A DNA stretch of 64,000 nt from Niastella vici (GTDB lineage Bacteria > Bacteroidota > Bacteroidia > Chitinophagales > Chitinophagaceae). A program made the position numbers and the translations under genes. Shown here one piece after another: positions 42,999 through 51,412 of the stretch (the first letter of the stretch is position 1; every line of letters begins with the position of its first letter). Below the pieces are notes generated by a model that searched no databases, was not told the DNA's origin, and was given only the letters and a program-made list of their open reading frames with translations. Location: NCBI RefSeq assembly GCF_002077945.1, contig NZ_LVYD01000013.1:310001-374000 (forward strand), given 5' to 3'.

Positions 42999-43982
42999 AT
43001 GATGAGAATAGCAATTAACGGTATGGGCCGTATAGGCCGGCTTTTGTTCAGACGGTTGATTGACCGGGACGATATTGAGCTGGTTGCGGTCAATGATATT
43101 ATGGATGCCGATAACCTGGCCTATCTGATAAAGTACGACTCGGTATACGGCACCTTCCCCGGCACCATTACCCACCAACCGGGAGCCATTGCAGCCAATG
43201 ATAAAGTAGTAAAGGCCTTCAGACAGGATAAACCTGCGGCCCTGCCCTGGAAAGACCTGAACGTAGACGTGGTGCTCGAATGTTCGGGAAGCTTTAGTAC
43301 CCGTGCCGGGGCCGAACAGCATTTAATGGCCGGCGCCCGCAAAGTGTTGTTGTCAACCACCGGTTCAAACGATATTCCCCTGCTGGTATACGGTTTTAAC
43401 CAACATGCGCTTTCAAAGGAAGAAACGATCATTTCGCCAGGCGGCTGCATGACCAACTGTTCAACACATATATTATATATTTTGAATGCCATTGGCATAA
43501 AATCGGTACAGTGTAATATTTTACATTCCTATACCTCGCGTCAGGAACTGGTTGATGCGCCGCATAAGCAATTCAGGCGCGGAAGGTCTGCTGCGGAGTC
43601 TATTATACCGGTAGAAATTGATCTGCAACATTCGCTTGAGCGGTTATTACCTGCCCTTGCAAACAAGATCGCCTCGGTATCGACCCGGGTACCGGTAGCT
43701 AATGGCGCCATGGCCGATTTTACCATTCAACTGCAGCACGATACTTCGCGCCAGGAAATAAACCGCTTGTTCGCTACAGCCGCTAAAAACGATTATAAAG
43801 GCATTATAGAGTATACCGAAGACCCGCTGGTTTCGCTCGATATTAAAGGAAATACCCATTCCTGTGTTATCGACGGTACGCTTACCTCGGTAGTGGGCAA
43901 CCATGTAAAGCTGATTGCCTGGTTCGATAATGAGTATGGTTTTACCACCCGCATGATCGACTGGCTGCCTTTAATGAAGTAA
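42999..43982 (+). CDS. gap: Glyceraldehyde-3-phosphate dehydrogenase, type I, divergent
   Basis: A 327-residue enzyme that oxidises glyceraldehyde 3-phosphate in glycolysis. NAD-binding motif NGMGRIGRLLFRR (8-20) leads to catalytic Cys150 in SPGGCMTNC and His176 in HSYT, then RVPVANG and WFDNEYGF. The active-site loop differs from the usual ASCTTNC, and the HSYT/DAPH region also differs. It may be a second, specialised GAPDH paralogue or an erythrose-4-phosphate dehydrogenase-like form. Its stop codon is shared with the start of fold-back element E. Confidence 0.88.
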   Translation: MMRIAINGMGRIGRLLFRRLIDRDDIELVAVNDIMDADNLAYLIKYDSVYGTFPGTITHQPGAIAANDKVVKAFRQDKPAALPWKDLNVDVVLECSGSFSTRAGAEQHLMAGARKVLLSTTGSNDIPLLVYGFNQHALSKEETIISPGGCMTNCSTHILYILNAIGIKSVQCNILHSYTSRQELVDAPHKQFRRGRSAAESIIPVEIDLQHSLERLLPALANKIASVSTRVPVANGAMADFTIQLQHDTSRQEINRLFATAAKNDYKGIIEYTEDPLVSLDIKGNTHSCVIDGTLTSVVGNHVKLIAWFDNEYGFTTRMIDWLPLMK

Positions 43983-44064
43983 GAAGTAAGAAGGAAGATG
44001 TATGAAGTTAGCGGGATTCCTAATTGCAAATTATTTTCTCATCTTCCTACATCCTTCTTACTTC
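43976..44064. repeat. Fold-back element E (GAAGTAA units)
   Basis: GAAGTAA repeats at 43976 and 43983, with a third GAAG. GAAGTAAGAAG (43983-43993) pairs exactly with CTTCTTACTTC (44054-44064), and GGAAGATG (43993-44000) with CATCTTCC (44040-44047). The first unit includes the TAA stop of gap. The same CTTCTTACTTC occurs in element F. Confidence 0.8.
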
Positions 44065-44193
44065 GGCATCCTGGTTCACAAAAGTCTTGGGTTTTTGATT
44101 TGGGAATTTTAATTTACTTTTAATTACTTATAGTGGAAACACATACCCGGTAACTTTATTATTTGTGAATTTTGCGACCATGAATTTTTGGCT

Positions 44194-44883
44194 ATGGAAG
44201 AAATAAAAATTTTACTGGTAGAAGATGAAAAAAAGATAGCTGAGTCATTAAAAAAAGGGCTTACCGAACAAAACTATCATGTTGAAGTAGCCTATGATGG
44301 CCTGATTGGTAAAAAATTGTTCGAGACCTACCCGTTCGATCTCATCATCCTCGATATCAATTTGCCCGGTTTGAACGGCTATGAGCTGTGCAAGGAAATA
44401 CGGCGGCACAGCGAACGTATTCCCGTAGTAATGTTAACGGCCCTTAACACTACCGCTGATAAAATTGAAGGTTTTGATGCCGGTGCCGATGATTATATTG
44501 TAAAGCCATTCGATTTCAAGGAACTGTTAGTGCGTATACGGGCATTATTAAAAAGGATCTACCATAATATTCCTACCGGTAATATTCTGAAGGTGGCCGA
44601 TCTTACCATGAACCTCGACAGTAAGGAAGTAACGCGGGCCGATAAGCCCATTTCGCTTACCGCCAAGGAATTCCAGTTGCTCGAATACCTGATACGGAAC
44701 AAGAACCGGGTGGTATCCCGTGCAGATATTGCCCTGAATGTATGGGATATAGATTTTGATACAAAGACCAACGTGATCGATGTATATGTAAACTTCCTGC
44801 GTAAAAAGCTGGATAAAGATTTTGACACCCGGCTTATTCATACCCAGGTAGGCATGGGCTATATACTGAAAGAAAACCCATAG
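44194..44883 (+). CDS. OmpR-family response regulator
   Basis: A 229-residue DNA-binding regulator. The receiver has phospho-acceptor Asp54 in LIILDINLPGLNG and Lys in YIVKPFD. The winged helix domain (about 130-225) has LTAKEFQLLEYL, VSRADI and VYVNFLRKKLDKDF. ATG 44194 is used; a TTG six nt upstream (44188) is in frame. It is followed by its kinase after 1 nt, so the pair forms one two-component system. Confidence 0.95.
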   Translation: MEEIKILLVEDEKKIAESLKKGLTEQNYHVEVAYDGLIGKKLFETYPFDLIILDINLPGLNGYELCKEIRRHSERIPVVMLTALNTTADKIEGFDAGADDYIVKPFDFKELLVRIRALLKRIYHNIPTGNILKVADLTMNLDSKEVTRADKPISLTAKEFQLLEYLIRNKNRVVSRADIALNVWDIDFDTKTNVIDVYVNFLRKKLDKDFDTRLIHTQVGMGYILKENP

Positions 44884-44884
44884 A

Positions 44885-46282
44885 TTGAAGATCAAATTTA
44901 AAATAACTGCGCTTTTTGCCTTACTGGTTACCATTATACTGCTGGCATTAAGTATATCTGTTCATTATTTTACCGCCCTGCAACGAACGGAAACATTTAA
45001 AAAGCGCCTGAAAGGCCGCGCTAATAACGACGGACAGCTTTTTTCTTATTTAGGTGATAATGACAGCAGCCGGGCATTCCTCTATCATATGGATTCGGCG
45101 TCGGCATTTACGCTCACCCAGAAAAGCGTGGCGATCTTTAACTATCTCGATCAACCGGTGTATCAGTATAATGTTCCCGATATCGATTCTATAATACCCA
45201 ATAAGGAGATACTGAAACAGGCCCGGTTAAAACACGAAGTATCTTATTCGGCCGGTAAACGTGATGTGCTGGCCTTCCATTATACCGATAAACGCAGCCG
45301 TATTATTGTGGTAGTAGCCGGGTATGATGCAGACGGCTGGGAGCGCCTGAAAGACCTGCGCGATCTGTTACTTGTTTGTTTGTTCATAGGTATTGCGGTT
45401 GCCCTGGCAGTAGGCTATGCTTTCTCGTTACAACTGGTTAAACCCATTAAACAGATCATACATGACGTAAATCATGTTACTTCGCAAAACCTGTCGAAAC
45501 ATATACAGGCCGGCAGCACGCAGGACGAACTGAACCAGCTGGCGAACACCTTTAATGACCTGCTCGACCGGTTGCAGGAATCGTTCCTGATACAACGGCG
45601 GTTTATTTCCAACGCGTCGCATGAACTATCGACCCCGCTTACTTCCATCTCGAGCCAGCTCGATGTAACCCTGCAAAAAGAAAGAAGCACTGAAGAATAT
45701 AAACAGGTGATATATTCAGTGCATGAAGACGTGCAGCAAATGCAACAGCTTACCAAAAGCCTTCTCGAAATTGCAAAGACCGGCTCACAGGGAAGTATCG
45801 AACTCAGTGAAGTGCGTATCGATGAAGTGTTGTTAAAGGTAACTGCCGATGTGCAAAAGAACAGTGAAGCGTATAAAGTGATACTGCAGTTCGGCGACTT
45901 TCCCGACGATGAAAAAGCTTTCCTGGTATTTGGCAACAGCGACCTGTTGTACAGTTCCCTGCGTAACATTGCCGATAATGGTTGTAAATTTTCATCTGAC
46001 CATCATGTAATGGTTAATTTGTTATTCGAAGATGATAACGTAATTGTACAATTTAAAAACTACGGCGATACCATTACGAAAGAAGAAGCCGAAAATATAT
46101 TCCAGCCATTTTATCGCAGCGCCAATGCTTCGCCTATAGAAGGCTTTGGGCTGGGGCTGCCGCTTGCCAAACGGATCATCAATTTGCATAAAGGCGACAT
46201 CAAAGTGCAGTCATCTCCCCATACCGGAACGGTTTTTACGATCGTACTTCCTTCATTAAAGGCTTTTGCGGCTAAACCTTAA
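44885..46282 (+). CDS. Sensor histidine kinase, partner of the OmpR-type regulator
   Basis: A 465-residue two-helix membrane kinase (TM about 8-28 and 160-180). The start is TTG (44885), 1 nt after the regulator stop; no ATG is suitable before the signal-anchor helix. A HAMP region follows (about 180-232). HisKA has ASHELSTPLTSISSQLDVT with the phosphorylated His, and HATPase has DNGCKF and GFGLGLPLAKRII. The arrangement is like CusS/PhoR-type sensors. The signal is unknown; the periplasmic loop is about 130 residues. Confidence 0.95.
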   Translation: MKIKFKITALFALLVTIILLALSISVHYFTALQRTETFKKRLKGRANNDGQLFSYLGDNDSSRAFLYHMDSASAFTLTQKSVAIFNYLDQPVYQYNVPDIDSIIPNKEILKQARLKHEVSYSAGKRDVLAFHYTDKRSRIIVVVAGYDADGWERLKDLRDLLLVCLFIGIAVALAVGYAFSLQLVKPIKQIIHDVNHVTSQNLSKHIQAGSTQDELNQLANTFNDLLDRLQESFLIQRRFISNASHELSTPLTSISSQLDVTLQKERSTEEYKQVIYSVHEDVQQMQQLTKSLLEIAKTGSQGSIELSEVRIDEVLLKVTADVQKNSEAYKVILQFGDFPDDEKAFLVFGNSDLLYSSLRNIADNGCKFSSDHHVMVNLLFEDDNVIVQFKNYGDTITKEEAENIFQPFYRSANASPIEGFGLGLPLAKRIINLHKGDIKVQSSPHTGTVFTIVLPSLKAFAAKP

Positions 46283-46366
46283 GGGTATTCCCATTTGTTT
46301 AATTGCTTTTTAATTCCCCTTTAATTAGCGTTTAACGGTAATAAAGCATATTTGAGTACTATTTCA

Positions 46367-46618
46367 ATGAAAAGGAACCAAACAGTCTATGTTTTCCGGA
46401 GCCTCGCTATAGGGGGCATAGTTTTTCTGGTAATAGCCCTTAGGCTTCACCGGAAAAATGAACAGTTAACAGACTCAAACAACAAATTAATGTTGCAGAA
46501 CGATTCTGTTTTATCCGTAAACCTGCAACTGCAAAAAGATATTAATTACCTGAAGCACCACCTCGATAGTTTTGTACATAACGTTCCCGAAAAGCAACAA
46601 CTGACCGCCGGAAAATAA
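46367..46618 (+). CDS. Small membrane protein with coiled coil
   Basis: An 83-residue protein if started at ATG 46367 (TTG 46352 is also possible). One helix (about 8-25) is followed by a Leu/Asn/Gln-rich coiled coil (about 28-70). No family recognised. It lies 84 nt after the kinase gene, on the same strand, and may be an accessory of that system. Confidence 0.55.
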   Translation: MKRNQTVYVFRSLAIGGIVFLVIALRLHRKNEQLTDSNNKLMLQNDSVLSVNLQLQKDINYLKHHLDSFVHNVPEKQQLTAGK

Positions 46619-47082
46619 CACCCACCTGAAATCTCTGCCAGTATGATCATTGATGCAACACTAAAGTAATTTGGTAGGATAATGCGTAGGAGTTACTCAA
46701 AACGGTTTAGCAATCATTTTACAGCTGATTACAATCATGGGATAGAAAAATTGAATGAAATACATTTTATAAATGTTACCCCAGGATTAATTGTACGGGC
46801 TGTAGTAAAATGAATTTTATTGATAAACAATAGGATAAAGATTTAATTGGTTAAACAGAAAAATAATACTGTAAATACTTTTATAATTTTTCAAAAGGTC
46901 GTACCTTTTGTGACAGGCCAGTAAAATCCTTAAGCTGATATCTTTGCCTTACTCGTTCAATTTGCCTTGATTTTGATCCATTATTTATTCTTTGATGTCC
47001 CGTGTCGATAACCTTGTGAAAGCTGCAAAAAAATTCTGTATAGAAAACAACATTTTTTAGGCAACCAAAAAAGGAGGGCACA
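46619..47082. other. 464-bp region without a clear gene
   Basis: AT-rich, with a 43-codon frame at 46682-46813 that I do not accept as a gene. A strong AAGGAGGG ribosome-binding site precedes the next gene (47071-47078). I see no exact TAnnTTTG box here. Confidence 0.5.
47071..47078 (+). promoter_or_regulatory. Strong Shine-Dalgarno AAGGAGGG
   Basis: AAGGAGGG is 4 nt before ATG 47083. Full SD sites like this are uncommon in Bacteroidota, so this gene may be highly translated. Confidence 0.7.
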
Positions 47083-47379
47083 ATGAAACACCACCAATCC
47101 CCTTACGTAAACAAGAGGAAGAAGTGTATTGAATTTCACATCAAGAATTCCTGTGCAAACAGAATTTCTCTCGCGGGAGATTTTAATAACTGGGCCCATG
47201 ACCAGTTAACGTTACGACCCACCAAGAATGGATTTTGGAGTATAGAAATACCAATGTTGCCCCGGGGTAAATATCATTACAAATTCTTTATTGACGAACG
47301 TATGTGGGCTGAGGATATTGAGAATCAGTTCCGCGAACCAGATGGTGTTACAGGTTGGAATAGTGTTTTGGAGTTATAG
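47083..47379 (+). CDS. Stand-alone CBM48/early-set glycogen-binding domain protein
   Basis: A 98-residue single-domain protein. KKCIEFHIKN, ISLAGDFNNW, GFWSIEIPMLPRGKYHYKFFIDERMW form the AMPK-beta/isoamylase-early-set fold (core here: LAGDFNNWAHDQLTL). The Trp in FNNW and the Lys/Phe of YKFFID are usual carbohydrate-contact positions. No catalytic domain is attached, so it may bind glycogen or regulate a partner. It has a strong ribosome-binding site and ends at a perfect terminator. Confidence 0.9.
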   Translation: MKHHQSPYVNKRKKCIEFHIKNSCANRISLAGDFNNWAHDQLTLRPTKNGFWSIEIPMLPRGKYHYKFFIDERMWAEDIENQFREPDGVTGWNSVLEL

Positions 47380-47494
47380 CCCTAAAGTTTATGCAGAAAA
47401 CATGTTGAATGGTAATAAAGCCATGTGTGTTTAATTCCGTACATCCCACATATTGTGGGAAGAAAGCTTTGTTAAGCACGCAGAGTTGAGATAC

Positions 47495-47539
47495 ATAAGA
47501 TGAGTTGTTAAAGATTGAACAACTCATCTTATTTTTTTA
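47495..47539 (+). terminator. Perfect 15-bp stem terminator
   Basis: ATAAGATGAGTTGTT (47495-47509) pairs exactly with AACAACTCATCTTAT (47518-47532) over an 8-nt loop, then seven T. It overlaps the end of the convergent SDR gene. Confidence 0.92.
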
Positions 47540-48229
47540 TGCATTGTTGTAAACTTTATATACCGGTTCTCTTAGTATATCGCCTTTGTCGGAACAAATA
47601 AAGGCAAGTACCTCGGCTATTTGTTCAGGTTTTACCCAGTTCTCAAAATTTGCCTTCGGCATGCTATCCCGGTTAGGCTTTGTGTCAATGGTGCTTGGTG
47701 CAATTACCGACACGGTTACATTTTTACCTTTGGCTTCTTTATTTAAAATATCTGCCAGTTTAAATAGTAGTGATTTGCTTAAAGCATAGGCAATTTTATT
47801 GGTACCTTCTTCGGCCTGCAGGCCGGGGCGAGCGCCGGTAAACACCAGCCGCCCATAGCCGTTCTGCATCATGTGCTGAAATAAAGGCCGGGCAATATTA
47901 TAAGCTGTTTCAAAATTCAGGGTGAACATATTTCTTAATGCGGTAATGTTGGTACTGTCGATACCGCCCATTTCAAAACCGCCTGCCAGCAATACGCCAC
48001 AATCAATATTGCCGTACAGGCTGGCTGCTTCTTTCACGAATGTTTCGCTATCTGTTTCATCGGTAAGTTCTACGGCATGCAGCTCAAACTGGGGATTCCT
48101 GTCGGCAAACCCCAAATGGCTACCCGAATGGTCAACCGCAATTACTTTAAAATCCTGTTCAAGGAATTTTTTTACTACTGCAGTACCCAGGTTGCCGTTA
48201 GCGCCTGTTATAATGATGGTTTTAGGCAT
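47537..48229 (-). CDS. Short-chain dehydrogenase/reductase
   Basis: A 230-residue NAD(P)-dependent oxidoreductase (SDR). The cofactor motif is TGANGNLG (8-15). The catalytic YALSK (about 145-150) provides Tyr and Lys. The variants seen around it (RLVFTGARPG) have a Thr/Gly in the usual Ser position, so activity on typical substrates is uncertain. It has a promoter with a perfect -7 box and faces the CBM48 gene. Confidence 0.88.
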   Translation of the reverse strand: MPKTIIITGANGNLGTAVVKKFLEQDFKVIAVDHSGSHLGFADRNPQFELHAVELTDETDSETFVKEAASLYGNIDCGVLLAGGFEMGGIDSTNITALRNMFTLNFETAYNIARPLFQHMMQNGYGRLVFTGARPGLQAEEGTNKIAYALSKSLLFKLADILNKEAKGKNVTVSVIAPSTIDTKPNRDSMPKANFENWVKPEQIAEVLAFICSDKGDILREPVYKVYNNA

Positions 48230-48252
48230 AATGAAAAATTATAGGTTGAATT

Positions 48253-48260
48253 CAAAGATA
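48253..48260 (-). promoter_or_regulatory. -7 box TATCTTTG of the SDR gene
   Basis: Exact TAnnTTTG match on the minus strand, 23 nt before the ATG at 48229. No clear -33 TTTG at the expected distance. Confidence 0.6.
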
Positions 48261-48300
48261 GGGTATTGCCTAAAACCATAGCCGGGGTAACAAACAAATA

Positions 48301-48333
48301 AAAAAGGCCCCGGTGAAACCGGGGCCTTTTTTT
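48301..48333 (-). terminator. Perfect bidirectional terminator after ilvE
   Basis: AAAAAGGCCCCGGT (48301-48314) pairs with ACCGGGGCCTTTTT (48318-48331) over loop GAA. A/T tracts on both sides make it bidirectional. Confidence 0.93.
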
Positions 48334-48358
48334 AAAAAATTATATAGTAAAATATGAT

Positions 48359-49423
48359 CTAGAACAGAAAATTCCAGCCATGTTTATCTTCATCCAGGCC
48401 TTTGCGAATGGCTTCCATTTTATTCTTCAACTGGAACATAATGGAGTTGTCGTTATAAGCCGGTAAATGATGATCGATGCCATTTAAATGGATGGTGGCA
48501 ATAGGTGCTACCACAGCGGCTGTACCTGCGCCAAATGCTTCAGTGATGGTATTATGCCTGAACGCATTTTCCAGCTCGGCCAGGGCTACGGGGCGGGCTT
48601 CATAAGGAATACCCAGGTCGGCAGCCAGCGTTAATAAAGAATCGCGGGTTACACCTGCCAGGATAGAATCGCTGGTGGGCGGAGTAACCAGTACGCCATC
48701 GATGACGAACATGGCATTCATCATACCTGATTCTTCAATGTATTTATTTTCGCGGGCATCTGTCCATAAAACCTGGTCGTATCCCGCTTCTTTTGCTTTT
48801 TGAGTAGGGTAGAAAGCGCCACCATAGTTGCCGGCACATTTGGCAGAACCGGTTCCGCCTTTGGCAGCTCTTGTATATTCGGTTTCTACTTTTAATTTCA
48901 GTGGTTGTGAGAAATAGGGACCAACCGGACCGGTAAAGATGATGAAGCAATATTCATCAGAGATCTTTACGCCATATTTGGCCTCGCTGGCAAACATCAG
49001 CGGACGAATGTATAAGCTAACACCGGGTTGTGCGGGTAACCAGTCTTTATCTACTTCAATGAGGCGGCGTAAACCTTCAACAAATATTTCTTCGGGTATG
49101 CCTGGCATGCACATGCGGTTAAGTGAACGCAGCATTCTTTCATAATGCTTTTGCACGCGAAACAGGTTAATGCGGCCATCATCGAGCCTGAAAGCCTTCA
49201 AACCTTCAAACACTGATTGTCCGTAATGAAATGCCAAAGTGGTTGGACTTACAGTAATATCACCAAAAGGAATAATGCGGGGAGCCTGCCATTGGCCATT
49301 GGCGTAGTTGCAGATCAGCATGTGATCGGATACATAGTTCCCGAATCCCAGTTTATTAAAATCTACTTCCGGTAACTTCGATTTGGTAGTTTTCTGAACT
49401 AATATCTCGTCGGTAAGTTCCAT
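48359..49423 (-). CDS. ilvE: Branched-chain amino-acid aminotransferase
   Basis: A 354-residue fold-type IV PLP aminotransferase acting in Leu/Ile/Val synthesis and breakdown. The PLP-binding Lys195 lies in GGTGSAKCAGNYG, and FHYGQSVFEGLKAFR (66-80) is the conserved start of the fold. Length matches the class II family of about 350 residues. Complete; a strong terminator follows. Confidence 0.95.
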   Translation of the reverse strand: MELTDEILVQKTTKSKLPEVDFNKLGFGNYVSDHMLICNYANGQWQAPRIIPFGDITVSPTTLAFHYGQSVFEGLKAFRLDDGRINLFRVQKHYERMLRSLNRMCMPGIPEEIFVEGLRRLIEVDKDWLPAQPGVSLYIRPLMFASEAKYGVKISDEYCFIIFTGPVGPYFSQPLKLKVETEYTRAAKGGTGSAKCAGNYGGAFYPTQKAKEAGYDQVLWTDARENKYIEESGMMNAMFVIDGVLVTPPTSDSILAGVTRDSLLTLAADLGIPYEARPVALAELENAFRHNTITEAFGAGTAAVVAPIATIHLNGIDHHLPAYNDNSIMFQLKNKMEAIRKGLDEDKHGWNFLF

Positions 49424-49596
49424 ATACTAAAAATTTATTTTGTGCTACAAGTCATTTGGGGCTGTAAAGATAACCCGAAAAAAGCCAACAGGCAACCCTT
49501 CAACTGCCCTCCTATGCCTGGGTTTCGGTGGGCAAGGCGCTCAGGCCCAATGGGCGAAAAGTAATCGGCCATCTGGAACTGGAATTGGTTCCCCCT

Positions 49597-51066
49597 TTAG
49601 GTGGTCAGGAGGCATTCCTTCCCGAGCCGTACTGTTTCATTTACAAGCAATTCAAAATCAGTGAACCGGCTGCGGTGGTTGGTAATGGCCGCCCTGATGG
49701 CGTATTCTCCGTTCAATACCGTATAGGAAGGGGCCGCTATGCCCTGTTCGTGCAGCCGCATCAATATTTCCCTGTTCAGCTCATTCAATTGCTTTGTGAT
49801 GTAGTTGCCCGGATTAAAACGAAAGCAAACAATATTCAATGGCACAGGCGCCAGCAATTCCAACTCCGGTTGCATTTGTACCAGTTCGGCCAGGTATTGA
49901 GCCTGCTGCAGGTTTTGCCTGATGAGTGTGCGATAGGTTTCCAACCCATTTTGCTTTAACGACATCCAGATCTTCAGAGCCTTAAAGCCCCGCGATAGTT
50001 CCATACCAAAATTGTTAAACCCGTCGGGACCTGCACTCAGTCCCCGCTCGTGCAGGGTTAAATAGTTTACGGCCGATGCAAATGCTTCCCTGTGCAGCTG
50101 CGGGTCGCGTATGAGCACACAGGCCGCTTCATAATTCACATACAACCATTTATGAAAATCGAACGATAAGCTATCGGCCAGCTCCAGGCCTTTGAGGCTG
50201 TCTGCAAATTCAGGCAACAAATTGGGAATAGCGCCAAACGCGCCATCTACATGCAGCCATAGTTTGTGTTCTTTTGCAATGGCCGCCAGCTCATTGAGCG
50301 GGTCAATGGCGCCAGTATTTACGGTGCCGGCATTGCCCACTATACAAAACGGAATGTAACCGGCCGCTCTATCTTCCAGGAGCATACGCCGCAATTCATC
50401 GGTACGAATGCGGTAATCGGCATCAACGGGAACCTTGCGGAAATTGTCGCTGCCAATACCGATCACTTCTACCCCTTTCAATACACAATTATGCGTTTCG
50501 GAAGAACCGTACACCGTGAGTGGGCCGGCAACCGACTGCAAGCCTTTTGTTTTAATGTCGCGGTTGGCAGCATGCCGGGCCACTACCAGTGCTGTGATAT
50601 TTGCCAGGGAAGCACCGCTCAACAGCAACCCGCTTGCTGTTTCCGGAAACCCCATCATTTCTTTCGACCAGTCGAGTACCTGTTTCTCTACATACATGGG
50701 CATACTGTCACCAATGCTTACATTGGCGTTCATGCCCGAGGCCAGCATATCGGCCAGCATACCGAACGGGGTGCCGCCACCCTGTACCCATGCCCAAAAG
50801 CGCGGATGAATATTGTTGATGTTAAAGGGAAGTACATGATTGAAGAACTCTTCATACACGGCCTTTGCGTCCTGGGGCTGTTCGGGAACGGGCTGTTGCA
50901 TACTGGCCAGGGCTGCTGCTGTTGGTTTTGTATATACCGGGCGTTGGCGGGTAGTTTCAAGGTAATAGAACAGATCATCGAGCATGCGGTGGCCCAGCTC
51001 ATTCAGGGTTGACCAATCCTGCGGGTCGAGTGTTCTTTCTTCTGTTAATAATGCTTCTTTTTTCAT
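49597..51066 (-). CDS. PLP-dependent group II decarboxylase
   Basis: A 489-residue fold-type I enzyme of the glutamate/aromatic amino-acid decarboxylase family. SFDFHKWLYVNYE carries the PLP Lys, LWLHVDGAFG the PLP-interacting Asp and SLANITALVVARH an N-terminal landmark. It removes CO2 from an amino acid, but the substrate (aromatic, glutamate or 2,4-diaminobutyrate) cannot be told from these motifs. No close partner gene is visible. Confidence 0.92.
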   Translation of the reverse strand: MKKEALLTEERTLDPQDWSTLNELGHRMLDDLFYYLETTRQRPVYTKPTAAALASMQQPVPEQPQDAKAVYEEFFNHVLPFNINNIHPRFWAWVQGGGTPFGMLADMLASGMNANVSIGDSMPMYVEKQVLDWSKEMMGFPETASGLLLSGASLANITALVVARHAANRDIKTKGLQSVAGPLTVYGSSETHNCVLKGVEVIGIGSDNFRKVPVDADYRIRTDELRRMLLEDRAAGYIPFCIVGNAGTVNTGAIDPLNELAAIAKEHKLWLHVDGAFGAIPNLLPEFADSLKGLELADSLSFDFHKWLYVNYEAACVLIRDPQLHREAFASAVNYLTLHERGLSAGPDGFNNFGMELSRGFKALKIWMSLKQNGLETYRTLIRQNLQQAQYLAELVQMQPELELLAPVPLNIVCFRFNPGNYITKQLNELNREILMRLHEQGIAAPSYTVLNGEYAIRAAITNHRSRFTDFELLVNETVRLGKECLLTT

Positions 51067-51248
51067 AACTACTTATTGTCAGGTATAAAGTTGCGCCGCA
51101 TCAAATGGGCTAACAACCCGTTTCCTGCGTTCTTTTACAAATTTCCTGTAGAACAGTAGTATAAAACAGATGCAGTTTGCGGTAATTGAACTGGATCAGA
51201 TGATGCAATTCCCCACTTTTTTACCCGCATTTCCCAATCCGGGATAAG

Positions 51249-51292
51249 CGAAGCGTAACCGAAGCTTGACCGAAGCGTGACCGAAGCTTTCC
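51249..51292. repeat. Four tandem 11-bp units CGAAGCGTAAC
   Basis: Units at 51249, 51260, 51271 and 51282: CGAAGCGTAAC, CGAAGCTTGAC, CGAAGCGTGAC, CGAAGCTTTCC. Same period and copy number as the repeat at 7027. I see no inverted mate nearby. Confidence 0.8.
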
Positions 51293-51366
51293 TGAAGGTA
51301 TTCCCACAATGGGAGTTGTGTTTCGTCCTAAAATAGCTACAGGCAGTTTTGTTGTATAACAACAGA

Positions 51367-51390
51367 GGGTGGCAAGTTAACCTGCCACCC
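51367..51390 (-). terminator. Hairpin terminator after acyl-CoA synthetase
   Basis: GGGTGGCA pairs with TGCCACCC over an 8-nt loop. It lies 23 nt beyond the synthetase stop. The U-tract is weak, so it may be of low efficiency. Confidence 0.6.
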
Positions 51391-51412
51391 CCTTATTAAC
51401 TTACTCAATTAT

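Larger units (their letters stand above)
51067..51412. other. 346-bp intergenic region with an 11-bp repeat
   Basis: Between the decarboxylase start and the acyl-CoA synthetase end. It holds the four-copy 11-bp repeat (51249-51292) and a terminator hairpin at 51367-51390. A minus-strand frame (51135-51362) crossing the repeat is not convincing. Confidence 0.6.

Noticed and set aside
46682-46813. 43-codon frame MRRSYSKRF...
   Set aside because: Composition is unremarkable, there is no recognisable domain and no promoter or ribosome-binding site; probably chance.
51135-51362. 75-codon minus-strand frame
   Set aside because: It runs through the four-copy 11-bp repeat and has no domain or start context.
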